From an uncultured bacterium (GTDB lineage: Bacteria; Bacteroidota; Bacteroidia; Bacteroidales; Paludibacteraceae): a stretch of DNA of 5,371 nucleotides. The translations under genes were made by a program, and so were the position numbers. Location of the stretch: positions 1-5,371 of the forward strand of contig CAMTOX010000154.1 of NCBI GenBank assembly GCA_947074225.1, written 5' to 3'. This document shows positions 1-5,371 of the stretch, one piece after another (within the stretch, counting starts at the first letter, position 1; each line of letters begins with the position of its first letter). Below the pieces are notes generated by a model. The model made no database searches. It had not been told where the DNA came from and saw nothing but the letters and a program-made list of their open reading frames with translations.

Positions 1-76
1 TTAAACCAAAGCAAATACGTAAAATATAAAGTAATGCCAAACGTTTAGTAGGCATAGTTTGGGGAACTAAAGTCAT
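1..76 (-). CDS. DoxX-like membrane protein, N-terminal fragment (cut by left edge)
   Basis: Twenty-five codons are visible, starting at the ATG at 76-74 and running open to the left edge. The peptide begins MTLVPQTMPTKRLALLYILR and continues into ICFGL. This is a short basic leader followed by the start of a hydrophobic helix with an LLYILRI..GL pattern. That pattern is typical of the first membrane segment of Bacteroidetes DoxX-family proteins, which are small inner-membrane proteins with four helices and poorly defined function. An in-frame ATG at 55-53 is an equally plausible start, giving MPTKRLALL. The frame is closed upstream by TAA at 109-107, so the gene cannot begin much earlier. It lies 36 nt downstream of the DUF1599 gene on the same strand and is probably the third gene of that operon. 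From memory, related Bacteroides genomes have DUF1599, DoxX and then triosephosphate isomerase, but that gene is not visible here. The family call rests on few residues. Confidence 0.6.
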   Translation of the reverse strand, partial: MTLVPQTMPTKRLALLYILRICFGL

Positions 77-112
77 AGATATTGTGTTTCTGGTATTATA
101 AAAATGTTACTA

Positions 113-652
113 TTAAGAAGGGTCTGTCTGAATTAAACCAAAGATAGAATAATTTATCATATCATAATAATTTGCATCAATACCTTCCGAGATTAATGTC
201 TTACCATCATTATTCTCAATCTGTTTAGTACGATAAATCTTCATTAATATCAAGTCGGTATAACTCTCTACACGCATAGAGCGCCATGCTTCATCATAAT
301 CGTGGTTCTTGTCCATCATTAATGATTTGGCTTTATGCATAAAATCATCGTAAAGAGCTACTGCAGTTTCATAACTTAAGTCATCGCTCTCGGCATACCC
401 CAACTGAAGCTGTATAAGTCCAATTATGGCATAATTAATAATGCCAATCAATTCAGGACGAATACCCTCTTCTACTTTATGTGTACCTTTAATCTCAAGA
501 CTACGTATTCGATTGGCTTTGATAAATATCTGATCGGTGACAGATTGTGGGCGCATAATACGCCATGCACAACCATAATCTTTCAACTTCTTAGTAAATA
601 CAGCCCGACACTCTTGTGCCGCTTTATCAAATTCTTCTTCTGTTCTAGACAT
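113..652 (-). CDS. DUF1599 (Nmad1-like) protein with two tandem domain copies
   Basis: This 179-aa soluble protein has no signal peptide or membrane segment. It is built from two copies of one helical unit, roughly residues 18-81 and 110-175. Both copies share the order DY..AW R..R..S.TD.I..K..R...E, then EGI, then INY..(I/F)GLIQ. In copy 1 these are D25, AW29-30, R31, R34, TD39-40, K45, R48, E63 and NY73-74. In copy 2 they are D118, AW122-123, R124, R127, TD132-133, K138, R141, E156 and NY167-168. The layout fits DUF1599 (PF07659), which I recall as nucleotide modification associated domain 1, also found in phage proteins. An all-helical nucleotide-binding or pyrophosphatase-like role is a guess. 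The acidic residue before INY is kept in copy 2 (D164) but is glycine in copy 1 (G70). The start follows the cotransporter stop by 12 nt with only AAAATACC before it, typical of this phylum. Cotranscription with the phosphate cotransporter is likely; the substrate is unknown. Confidence 0.85.
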   Translation of the reverse strand: MSRTEEEFDKAAQECRAVFTKKLKDYGCAWRIMRPQSVTDQIFIKANRIRSLEIKGTHKVEEGIRPELIGIINYAIIGLIQLQLGYAESDDLSYETAVALYDDFMHKAKSLMMDKNHDYDEAWRSMRVESYTDLILMKIYRTKQIENNDGKTLISEGIDANYYDMINYSIFGLIQTDPS

Positions 653-664
653 GGTATTTTTTAT

Positions 665-2488
665 TTACTTATGTGGGAAGGTGTGCATTTTTGCATCGGC
701 ACTTGACTCTACCACATTAACAATATAATCGCCCAATTTCTCGCACTCAACAATTATATCCATATAGATTACGCTTGTTGGATAAGAGTACTTACCCTCT
801 TTGACATCTATAACGTTTTGTGTTTTCAACTGATTGCGGAAATTATTTATCTCATTCTCCAAATTCTGAGTCTTATTAACCTCTGAAATACTAACTGAAT
901 CGGCACCTAAAACAACGAGCATCTGTTCCATAGAGCTATCTACTAAGTTGAACATTAACTCTACATTAGCATCTAATTCCTCAGTAAACATCTCGCTATT
1001 CTCTATTCTACGTTGTATGGTACGAGCTAGGTTGTAACAACTATCGGCAATACTCTCAATCTCAGATACAACACGTAGTTTGGCATGAATCTGGTGTTTA
1101 CCCATATCACTAAGTCTACCGTCGGCTACTTTAGTTAAATAGGTCGCTATTTCAACCTCCATACGGTCACTTATATTTTCATACTTCTGTATACGACTAA
1201 ATTTCTTCACAAAGTCGGTCTCATCTTGTTCGTGATATAAGTCGCGCACTTGGCTTAACATTCGCTGTGTCCGTAGGCCATATAGTGCAATCTCTTTACG
1301 TGCTTGTAATATAGCAAGCTCAGCTGTCGATACCATGCCGGTAGAGATAAAGGTCAAGTGAGATTCCTCTTCGGTGTCGGCAGCATGTCCGGGAACTAAC
1401 TTTGTAACTAAATAAACATAGCCCTTAGTGAACCAAATCATAATGCCGATATTGATCAGATTAAAGATTGTATGGAACATAGAAAGACCAAAAGATACGT
1501 AAAACTGCATGTTCTCAAAATTACTCAAGAGTTCACCATTACCGGGTATAGAGGTATCTATAGTTCTGTCGGCCAACTGATTCACCAACTCTTGGCTTGT
1601 GTTGTCAACATAATTCACCAACATATATGGGTCGCCAGCAAGTTCATTGGTTATCCAAACAATCAATTTTATGAATAGAAAGCAGAGCACTAACGTCCAA
1701 AGAGAACCAAATAAGTTAAAGAGCATATGTCCTGTGGCAGCACGTTTAGCCCATATATTACCGGATATAGAAGCTATTAATGGCGTAACGCAAGTACCTA
1801 TATTACTACCCAATACCAAAGCCGCTGCAATCTCAAAACTTATCCATCCTTTACTGCACATAACCAAAACAATGGCAAACGTAGCACTCGACGATTGAAT
1901 AATAACGGTAATAATCATACCAATCAGTGCAAATATCAGCACAGAAACATAACCCATGTTTGCATATTTCTGTAAGAAACCAAAGACCTCTGGGTTAGAT
2001 TTAAAATCTGGTACCGCACTGTTCATGAATTCTAAACCCATGAAAAGGAATGCAAAACCTAGTAAAAATTCACCCCAGTTACGCCATCCATCTTTCTTTA
2101 CAAAAAGCATTGGAACAGCAAATGCCATTATTGGAATAGCAAAGGCTGCTATATTTACTTTAAAACCAAAGAGCGAAATTATCCAAGCGGTAGCAGTAGT
2201 ACCTACATTGGCACCCATAATGACTGCCATTGACTGGCCTAAAGAGATAAGTCCGGCATTTACAAAACTCACAATCATGACTGTGGTTGCCGAAGAGCTC
2301 TGAATTAATGCAGTGATCAAGATACCGGTTAAGGCTCCTAAAAAACGATTGTTGGTCATCATTGCCAACACATTGCGAAGCCTGTTGCCGGCTGCTTTCT
2401 GCAAGCCTTCACTCATCAACTTCATTCCATACATAAATAGACCTACAGAGCCTATTAATGTTAGGATTTCAAGAAATCCAAATTTCAT
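665..2488 (-). CDS. Na+/phosphate cotransporter with C-terminal PhoU-like domain
   Basis: This 607-aa inner-membrane protein is predicted to import inorganic phosphate with sodium. The N-terminal part (about 5-360) is strongly hydrophobic. It carries the inverted-repeat signature of the Na_Pi_cotrans (PF02690, SLC34/NptA-like) family: QSSSA at 63-67 with GANVGT at 92-97, repeated as QSSSA at 198-202 with GSNIGT at 227-232. A less hydrophobic stretch at about 281-328 is probably a loop. The cytoplasmic C-terminus (about 385-600) is helical and PhoU-like. Its acidic motifs resemble PhoU metal-site patterns: E437-x3-D441, E478-x3-D482-x3-N486 followed by LAR, and E583-x3-D587. The length is normal for the Bacteroidetes form, in which transporter and PhoU-like domain are fused. 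The ATG at 2488 is preceded by AACGAAAG and lies 27 nt from a TAAATTTG -7 element. It is first in a leftward operon, 12 nt before the DUF1599 gene. It diverges from the kinase gene, with phased repeats between them that could be regulatory. Family assignment is secure; phosphate specificity is inferred from the family. Confidence 0.93.
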   Translation of the reverse strand: MKFGFLEILTLIGSVGLFMYGMKLMSEGLQKAAGNRLRNVLAMMTNNRFLGALTGILITALIQSSSATTVMIVSFVNAGLISLGQSMAVIMGANVGTTATAWIISLFGFKVNIAAFAIPIMAFAVPMLFVKKDGWRNWGEFLLGFAFLFMGLEFMNSAVPDFKSNPEVFGFLQKYANMGYVSVLIFALIGMIITVIIQSSSATFAIVLVMCSKGWISFEIAAALVLGSNIGTCVTPLIASISGNIWAKRAATGHMLFNLFGSLWTLVLCFLFIKLIVWITNELAGDPYMLVNYVDNTSQELVNQLADRTIDTSIPGNGELLSNFENMQFYVSFGLSMFHTIFNLINIGIMIWFTKGYVYLVTKLVPGHAADTEEESHLTFISTGMVSTAELAILQARKEIALYGLRTQRMLSQVRDLYHEQDETDFVKKFSRIQKYENISDRMEVEIATYLTKVADGRLSDMGKHQIHAKLRVVSEIESIADSCYNLARTIQRRIENSEMFTEELDANVELMFNLVDSSMEQMLVVLGADSVSISEVNKTQNLENEINNFRNQLKTQNVIDVKEGKYSYPTSVIYMDIIVECEKLGDYIVNVVESSADAKMHTFPHK

Positions 2489-2515
2489 CTTTCGTTATTG
2501 ATTTGATTACGAGTG

Positions 2516-2523
2516 CAAATTTA
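2516..2523 (-). promoter_or_regulatory. Candidate Bacteroides-type -7 element for the cotransporter operon
   Basis: On the minus strand this reads TAAATTTG, a full match to the Bacteroides -7 consensus TAnnTTTG. It lies 27 nt upstream of the ATG at 2488, implying a transcription start near 2509 and a leader of about 20 nt. No good TTTG -33 element sits at the usual 19-21 nt spacing. The promoter may therefore depend on an activator, possibly at the repeats at 2548-2579. Confidence 0.45.
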
Positions 2524-2547
2524 ATCAAAAATTATTTCACTTCTCCA

Positions 2548-2579
2548 CTGATTTTGTCTATTTTTGACCTGATTTTGTC
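2548..2579 (+). repeat. Three helically phased direct repeats in the divergent promoter region
   Basis: CTGATTTTGTC occurs exactly at 2548-2558 and again at 2569-2579, 21 bp apart. A diverged copy, CTATTTTTGAC, lies between them at 2558-2568. The TTTTG cores begin at 2552, 2562 and 2573, steps of 10 and 11 bp, so all three face the same side of the helix. This geometry is typical of direct-repeat sites for response regulators of the OmpR/PhoB type. Relative to the cotransporter start near 2509 the block lies at about -40 to -70, a position suited to an activator. The middle TTTG also serves as the candidate -33 of the rightward promoter. The regulatory role is inferred. Confidence 0.5.
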
Positions 2580-2593
2580 AAATTATAAATTTT
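2563..2593 (+). promoter_or_regulatory. Candidate promoter for the TGS/kinase gene
   Basis: TTTG at 2563-2566 is followed after 19 nt by TAAATTTT at 2586-2593. These match the Bacteroides -33 (TTTG) and -7 (TAnnTTTG, 7 of 8) elements at the accepted spacing. Transcription would begin near 2600, leaving a leader of about 55 nt before the ATG at 2655. The upstream element overlaps the phased repeats, so a protein bound there could repress this promoter. The region is generally A+T-rich, so chance matches are possible. Confidence 0.4.
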
Positions 2594-2654
2594 ATCGGGA
2601 CTATTATTACTTTTTACCTCCCTATAATCTTATTTTTACATCTATTTTTTACTT

Positions 2655-4322
2655 ATGCAAAGTACTATAACCATCTTCTGCAAGAACAATAATCAATTCA
2701 AAGAGTTCCCTTTAGGCATCTCTTTGAAAGAGATCTATCAAAACATGGATATTAAACTTAAATATCCGGTAGTAGCAGCCAGAGTTAACTATAAAGTGGA
2801 AGATCTAAATTTCCACCTCTATAAACCTAAAGATATTGAGTTTATAGATGCCTCATCTCCTTCAGGTATGAGGGTCTATCTGCGCTCTATTAGCATGGTT
2901 ATGGCAAAAGCACTTCACGATATCATGCCCGAGGCGACTTTGCGTATAGAGCACCCCATATGCAAGGGATACTACTGTTGTATCGATAACCGCGATAATC
3001 AAGTAGAACCGCAACTCATTGAACGTTTACAAAAACGCATGCAAGAGATTATAGATGACAACCTACCTATCATATCAGAGGAGAAACAAACATCTACCGT
3101 TATAGAGATGTTCCGCCAACGCCATCAAATGGATAAGGTAATTCTACTTGAAACATTAGGAATCTCATATTCACGATTCTTCCGCATTGGCGATTTTATC
3201 GACTACTACAATGGTGTTTTAGTACCTTCAACAGGTTGTGTATCGCTTTTTAATCTAACTTCGTACGATAAGGGTATCTTGCTTCAAGTTCCAGACCGTC
3301 GTGAACCAGGACAACTAGCACAGTTTGAAGATCAACCTAAAATGTTCGAAATATTCAATGAGTTTGTGCGTTGGAATAACCTTATGGAGTTGAGTAATGT
3401 TGGCGATTTCAATAAAATTAGCCGCGAAAGCAACGTCTACAACTTGATAAAAGTTTCAGAGGCACTTCACGAAAAGAAGATTGCACAAATTGCCGATATG
3501 ATCAGACAGCGTCAACCACAAAGTCGTTTTGTAATGATTTCCGGACCCTCATCTTCAGGTAAAACAACCTTCTCTAAACGTCTATCCATTCAGCTCATTG
3601 TAGCAGGTATTAAGCCCATAGTGCTCTCTATGGATAACTACTTCGTCAATAGAGTAGATACACCACTCGACGAGAATGGTGAATGGGATTTCGAAGCATT
3701 AAATGCTTTAGATCTTAAACTCTTTAACGACCAATTAGCTGCACTACTCAATGGTGAAGAGGTAGAAATTCCTTTCTATAACTTCGAAAAGGGAGTGCGC
3801 GAATATCATGGCGAGAAAATTCAACTCAAAGAGGGCAATGTGTTGCTCATTGAGGGTATTCATGCATTAAACCCTAGCCTCACAACAGCGATACCGGCCG
3901 AGGCAATGTTCAAAGTTTATGTATCTACACTCACTACAATCTCGCTCGATAATCATAACTGGATCTCTACCACCGACACGCGTCTTCTTCGTCGTATTGT
4001 GCGAGACTATAAGTTCCGTAACTATACTGCACGCGACACCATAGGCCGATGGCCAAGTGTTCGACGTGGAGAAGAGAAGTGGATATTCCCATATCAAGAG
4101 TGTGCCGATGTTATGTTCAACTCTGCACTGCTATTTGAACTGGCTGTGCTCCGCAAACATGCTGAACCTATCCTTGCCGACGTACCACAGTTTTGTGAAG
4201 AGTATACCGAAGCACACCGCATGCTCAAATTCCTCAAATATTTCATACCTATTCACGACAATGAGATACCTCCAACCTCACTCCTTCGCGAGTTCTTGGG
4301 TGGTAGTAGTTTTAAATACTAA
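2655..4322 (+). CDS. Nucleoside (uridine-type) kinase with N-terminal TGS and ThrRS N2-like domains
   Basis: This 555-aa cytoplasmic protein has three parts. Residues 1-65 resemble a TGS domain (ITIFCKNN, then FPLGISLKEIYQ). Residues about 75-210 resemble the N2 editing domain of threonyl-tRNA synthetase: ALHDIMPEATLRIEHPICKG at 86-105 and GVLVPSTGCVSLFNLTS at 187-203. Residues about 290-510 form a phosphoribulokinase/uridine-kinase P-loop domain. It has a Walker A motif GPSSSGKTT at 297-305, SMDNYF at 325-330 (D327 as likely nucleoside/Mg2+ residue), LLIEGIHAL at 397-405, and an arginine-rich lid TRLLRRIVRDYKFRNYTARD at 442-461. The kinase half should phosphorylate a nucleoside or similar alcohol using NTP. 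The architecture is known in Bacteroidetes and in Thermotoga (TM0751-type), but the physiological substrate is not settled to my knowledge. The residues aligned with the ThrRS HxxxH and CxxxH sites are M81, K85, Y185 and L189, so editing activity is unlikely. The ATG at 2655 starts a natural TGS strand. There is no Shine-Dalgarno site. It is a single-gene unit ending at a terminator 43 nt after the stop. Confidence 0.9.
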   Translation: MQSTITIFCKNNNQFKEFPLGISLKEIYQNMDIKLKYPVVAARVNYKVEDLNFHLYKPKDIEFIDASSPSGMRVYLRSISMVMAKALHDIMPEATLRIEHPICKGYYCCIDNRDNQVEPQLIERLQKRMQEIIDDNLPIISEEKQTSTVIEMFRQRHQMDKVILLETLGISYSRFFRIGDFIDYYNGVLVPSTGCVSLFNLTSYDKGILLQVPDRREPGQLAQFEDQPKMFEIFNEFVRWNNLMELSNVGDFNKISRESNVYNLIKVSEALHEKKIAQIADMIRQRQPQSRFVMISGPSSSGKTTFSKRLSIQLIVAGIKPIVLSMDNYFVNRVDTPLDENGEWDFEALNALDLKLFNDQLAALLNGEEVEIPFYNFEKGVREYHGEKIQLKEGNVLLIEGIHALNPSLTTAIPAEAMFKVYVSTLTTISLDNHNWISTTDTRLLRRIVRDYKFRNYTARDTIGRWPSVRRGEEKWIFPYQECADVMFNSALLFELAVLRKHAEPILADVPQFCEEYTEAHRMLKFLKYFIPIHDNEIPPTSLLREFLGGSSFKY

Positions 4323-4365
4323 TTCCACGCGTTCTCAACAAAAGAACCTACGGAATAATCCTAAT

Positions 4366-4407
4366 AAAAACATTGAAGTTGCAAACATGCACTTCAATGT
4401 TTTTTTT
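4366..4407 (+). terminator. Intrinsic terminator after the kinase gene, possibly bidirectional
   Basis: A 14-bp perfect stem pairs AAAAACATTGAAGT (4366-4379) with ACTTCAATGTTTTT (4391-4404). It can extend through GCA/TGC (4381-4383 with 4388-4390) past a bulged T4380 to an AACA loop. Eight T residues follow at 4400-4407. It starts 43 nt after the kinase stop. On the opposite strand the same stem ends in five T residues, so it could also stop leftward transcripts from the right. Confidence 0.9.
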
Positions 4408-4452
4408 CTGACTCCATCCACATAGATTCAGGAAACTCTTTTTTGTATAATA

Positions 4453-4495
4453 GGTCAAAGAACACTTGCTATGCGCTCATAGCACCGCAAAAGTA
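4453..4495 (-). promoter_or_regulatory. Leftward promoter with hairpin and boxA-like leader (candidate small RNA start)
   Basis: Reading leftward, TACTTTTG (4495-4488) matches TAnnTTTG. Around the expected start is a hairpin, TGCTATG-AGCG-CATAGCA (4484-4467). TGTTCTTTGACC (4464-4453) follows and matches 9 of 12 bases of the E. coli rrn boxA TGCTCTTTAACA. The hairpin-then-boxA order resembles an rRNA leader, but no rRNA gene follows. Transcription would run about 115 nt into the reverse face of the terminator at 4366-4404. No -33 element is evident, and expression is untested. Confidence 0.3.
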
Positions 4496-4561
4496 ATTCA
4501 ACCTCTTCTACCATTTCTCCTTTTCCTACTCCTTTCATCTCTTTTCCAATAGTTGCAAAGA

Positions 4562-4608
4562 TAATCCCCATAGTTAAGCTACCTCTTATAACCTAACTAT
4601 GGGGATTA
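4562..4608 (-). terminator. Perfect 15-bp inverted repeat after the endonuclease gene (probable terminator hairpin)
   Basis: TAATCCCCATAGTTA (4562-4576) is the exact reverse complement of 4594-4608, with a 17-nt loop. It begins 30 nt beyond the endonuclease stop, where a terminator would be expected for that leftward gene. The leftward flank (CTTTGCAACTATTGG) has no proper T tract, so termination would be weak or assisted. The plus-strand flank is A/T-rich but also lacks a T run. It could instead be an RNA-stabilising structure or a boundary repeat. Confidence 0.4.
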
Positions 4609-4638
4609 ATTATTTAATGTTTAATTCTGTCTACGATC

Positions 4639-5371
4639 TTACTTTAATCTAATCTGTAGATTTAATTTAAAATACAACGTTCCGTCCTCACCTTTCATTA
4701 TTTGTGCATATTCATGTCTAGATGTACTACCGCGTTCCAAATAAGCATTGTAGAATAAATAATCTTCAAACCTATTACGATCATAAAAATGATAACATAA
4801 AATATCTCCATTCTTTTTTACAACCAGATATCCTCCATTTGCATCAAATTTACCATTCCATGCTTTAGAAGGAACCATTCCTAATGCTGCAGAAACAAGT
4901 AAATGCTTTATTTTATATTCATAAAAACGTAATGGATTTTTTGTTTTATAATTTAAAGGATTATATTCTGCAATTTTATTAATTAAATGATGAATGTGAT
5001 TGTTTTCACTTGTAAACTGTTCTAATAAAAGAAATGAAATGATTTCTAAGAGGTCACTATCAATCATAGTTAGATTCTCATAAAAAGTTTCATTATCAGC
5101 CTTTTCAAATTGAAAACTTAGGCCACTACTCTTAATGGAATTAATTCTATCAATTATTTTAGATTCTCCATTATAGTTATTTATTGAATTGATTTTAGTA
5201 TCTGATAAAGTATCACCTATTAACTTATAACTAATATTAGTAGCTTTACTTGCATTTAATAAAGTTGAATTGCTGCCTAATTGAGATTTTATGCTAAATC
5301 CCTTAATAAAATTTAATTTTGTAAGCTGATAATAAAGAATATTCTTTATACTAGTTTTATAAATATGAGAA
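4639..5371 (-). CDS. HpaII-family type II restriction endonuclease, C-terminal 243 residues (5' end cut by right edge)
   Basis: The frame is open from the right edge to TAA at 4641-4639, giving 243 residues. The first in-frame ATG (5067) lies well inside conserved sequence, with about 100 family-like residues upstream. The true start is therefore outside the window, and 5067 should not be taken as the start. Visible blocks are GFSIKSQLGSNSTLLNASKA (fragment residues 24-43), a (G)xSxK-type PD-(D/E)XK nuclease core with K28 as likely catalytic lysine; VVKKNGDILCYHFYDRNRFE (about 183-202); GSTSRHEYAQ (about 214-223); and a C-terminus YFKLNLQIRLK. These fit the HpaII family (PF09561), whose founder cleaves CCGG. 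Founder length is about 358 aa from memory, so about a third is missing. The partner cytosine methyltransferase would lie to the right. A+T content is much higher than in the core genes: 4921-5040 has 23 G/C in 120, versus 30 in 60 at 3841-3900. This suggests transfer. Exact specificity is unproven. Confidence 0.78.
   Translation of the reverse strand, partial: SHIYKTSIKNILYYQLTKLNFIKGFSIKSQLGSNSTLLNASKATNISYKLIGDTLSDTKINSINNYNGESKIIDRINSIKSSGLSFQFEKADNETFYENLTMIDSDLLEIISFLLLEQFTSENNHIHHLINKIAEYNPLNYKTKNPLRFYEYKIKHLLVSAALGMVPSKAWNGKFDANGGYLVVKKNGDILCYHFYDRNRFEDYLFYNAYLERGSTSRHEYAQIMKGEDGTLYFKLNLQIRLK

Larger units (their letters stand above)
4323..4638. other. Gene-poor stretch between the kinase and the endonuclease genes
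   Basis: These 316 bases lie between two convergent genes, and I see no convincing protein gene. In order they hold the kinase terminator, a leftward boxA-like site, a 7-bp hairpin and a TACTTTTG -7 element (4453-4495). Next comes a pyrimidine-rich tract on the plus strand (about 4499-4550), then a second leftward -7 match TATCTTTG (4556-4563), then a perfect 15-bp inverted repeat (4562-4608). A 27-codon leftward frame (4455-4538) exists but is unsupported. The stretch probably marks the junction between core DNA and an acquired restriction module. Confidence 0.7.

Noticed and set aside
1472..2501. Several plus-strand frames opposite the phosphate cotransporter
   Set aside because: They are short, lack recognisable domains, and mirror a strongly supported membrane-protein gene on the other strand.
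2458..2670. A 70-codon plus-strand frame across the divergent promoter region
   Set aside because: It covers both promoters and the repeats, and its composition is that of A+T-rich non-coding DNA.
3867..4425. Frames on both strands overlapping the kinase 3' half
   Set aside because: They have no domain features and overlap the conserved kinase lid and C-terminus in another frame; one runs on through the terminator.
4377..4559. AGTTGCAAA at 4377-4385 and 4551-4559 as possible attachment or target-site repeats
   Set aside because: A 9-mer in A+T-rich DNA occurs by chance, one copy lies inside the terminator loop region, and no transposase or integrase is visible.
4639..5067. A stand-alone 142-aa protein starting at the ATG at 5067
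   Set aside because: The same frame stays open to the right edge and contains conserved nuclease sequence upstream, so this ATG is internal.
5215..5285. Apparent one-base frameshift in the endonuclease upstream of 5220
   Set aside because: It came from miscounting one line. The codon grid counted back from base 5371 and the grid of the downstream frame agree, so the frame is continuous.
1..5371. CRISPR arrays, tRNA or rRNA genes, insertion sequences
   Set aside because: I found no regularly spaced repeats, no tRNA-like cloverleaf and no transposase frame in the window.

Overview
The window looks like a piece of a Bacteroidales (Bacteroides/Prevotella-like) chromosome. Three things suggest this. 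The intergenic regions are A+T-rich and lack classical Shine-Dalgarno sites. Several promoter-like octamers match the Bacteroides -7 element TAnnTTTG. Two of the proteins belong to families typical of this order: a TGS/ThrRS-like/uridine-kinase fusion and a duplicated DUF1599 protein. The genus cannot be fixed from the sequence alone.

Layout, left to right. Positions 1-2488 hold a leftward operon. It is transcribed as a Na+/phosphate cotransporter with a C-terminal PhoU-like domain (665-2488), then a duplicated DUF1599 protein (113-652), then the first 25 codons of a DoxX-like membrane protein cut by the left edge (1-76). The gaps are 12 and 36 nt. Positions 2489-2654 are a divergent promoter region. 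It holds three helically phased copies of a TTTTG-containing repeat and candidate -7 elements on both strands. Positions 2655-4322 encode a rightward 555-aa P-loop nucleoside kinase fused to a TGS domain and a ThrRS N2-like domain, ending at a strong intrinsic terminator (4366-4407). Positions 4323-4638 have no convincing protein gene. They do contain the terminator, a leftward promoter/hairpin/boxA-like cluster and a perfect 15-bp inverted repeat.

The right end (4639-5371, leftward) is the C-terminal 243 residues of a HpaII-family type II restriction endonuclease. Its reading frame stays open to the right edge, so the start and any partner methyltransferase lie outside the window. This gene is much more A+T-rich than the core genes and is probably a horizontally acquired restriction-modification module placed after a housekeeping gene.

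Functionally, the left operon concerns phosphate import plus an unidentified, possibly nucleotide-related activity. The kinase is a core nucleotide-metabolism or translation-linked enzyme of uncertain substrate. The right end is a defence module. I see no clear sign of an entirely new multi-gene system. The best leads are the phased repeats between the phosphate transporter and the kinase, the small non-coding cluster at 4366-4495, and the degenerate tRNA-editing domain in the kinase.
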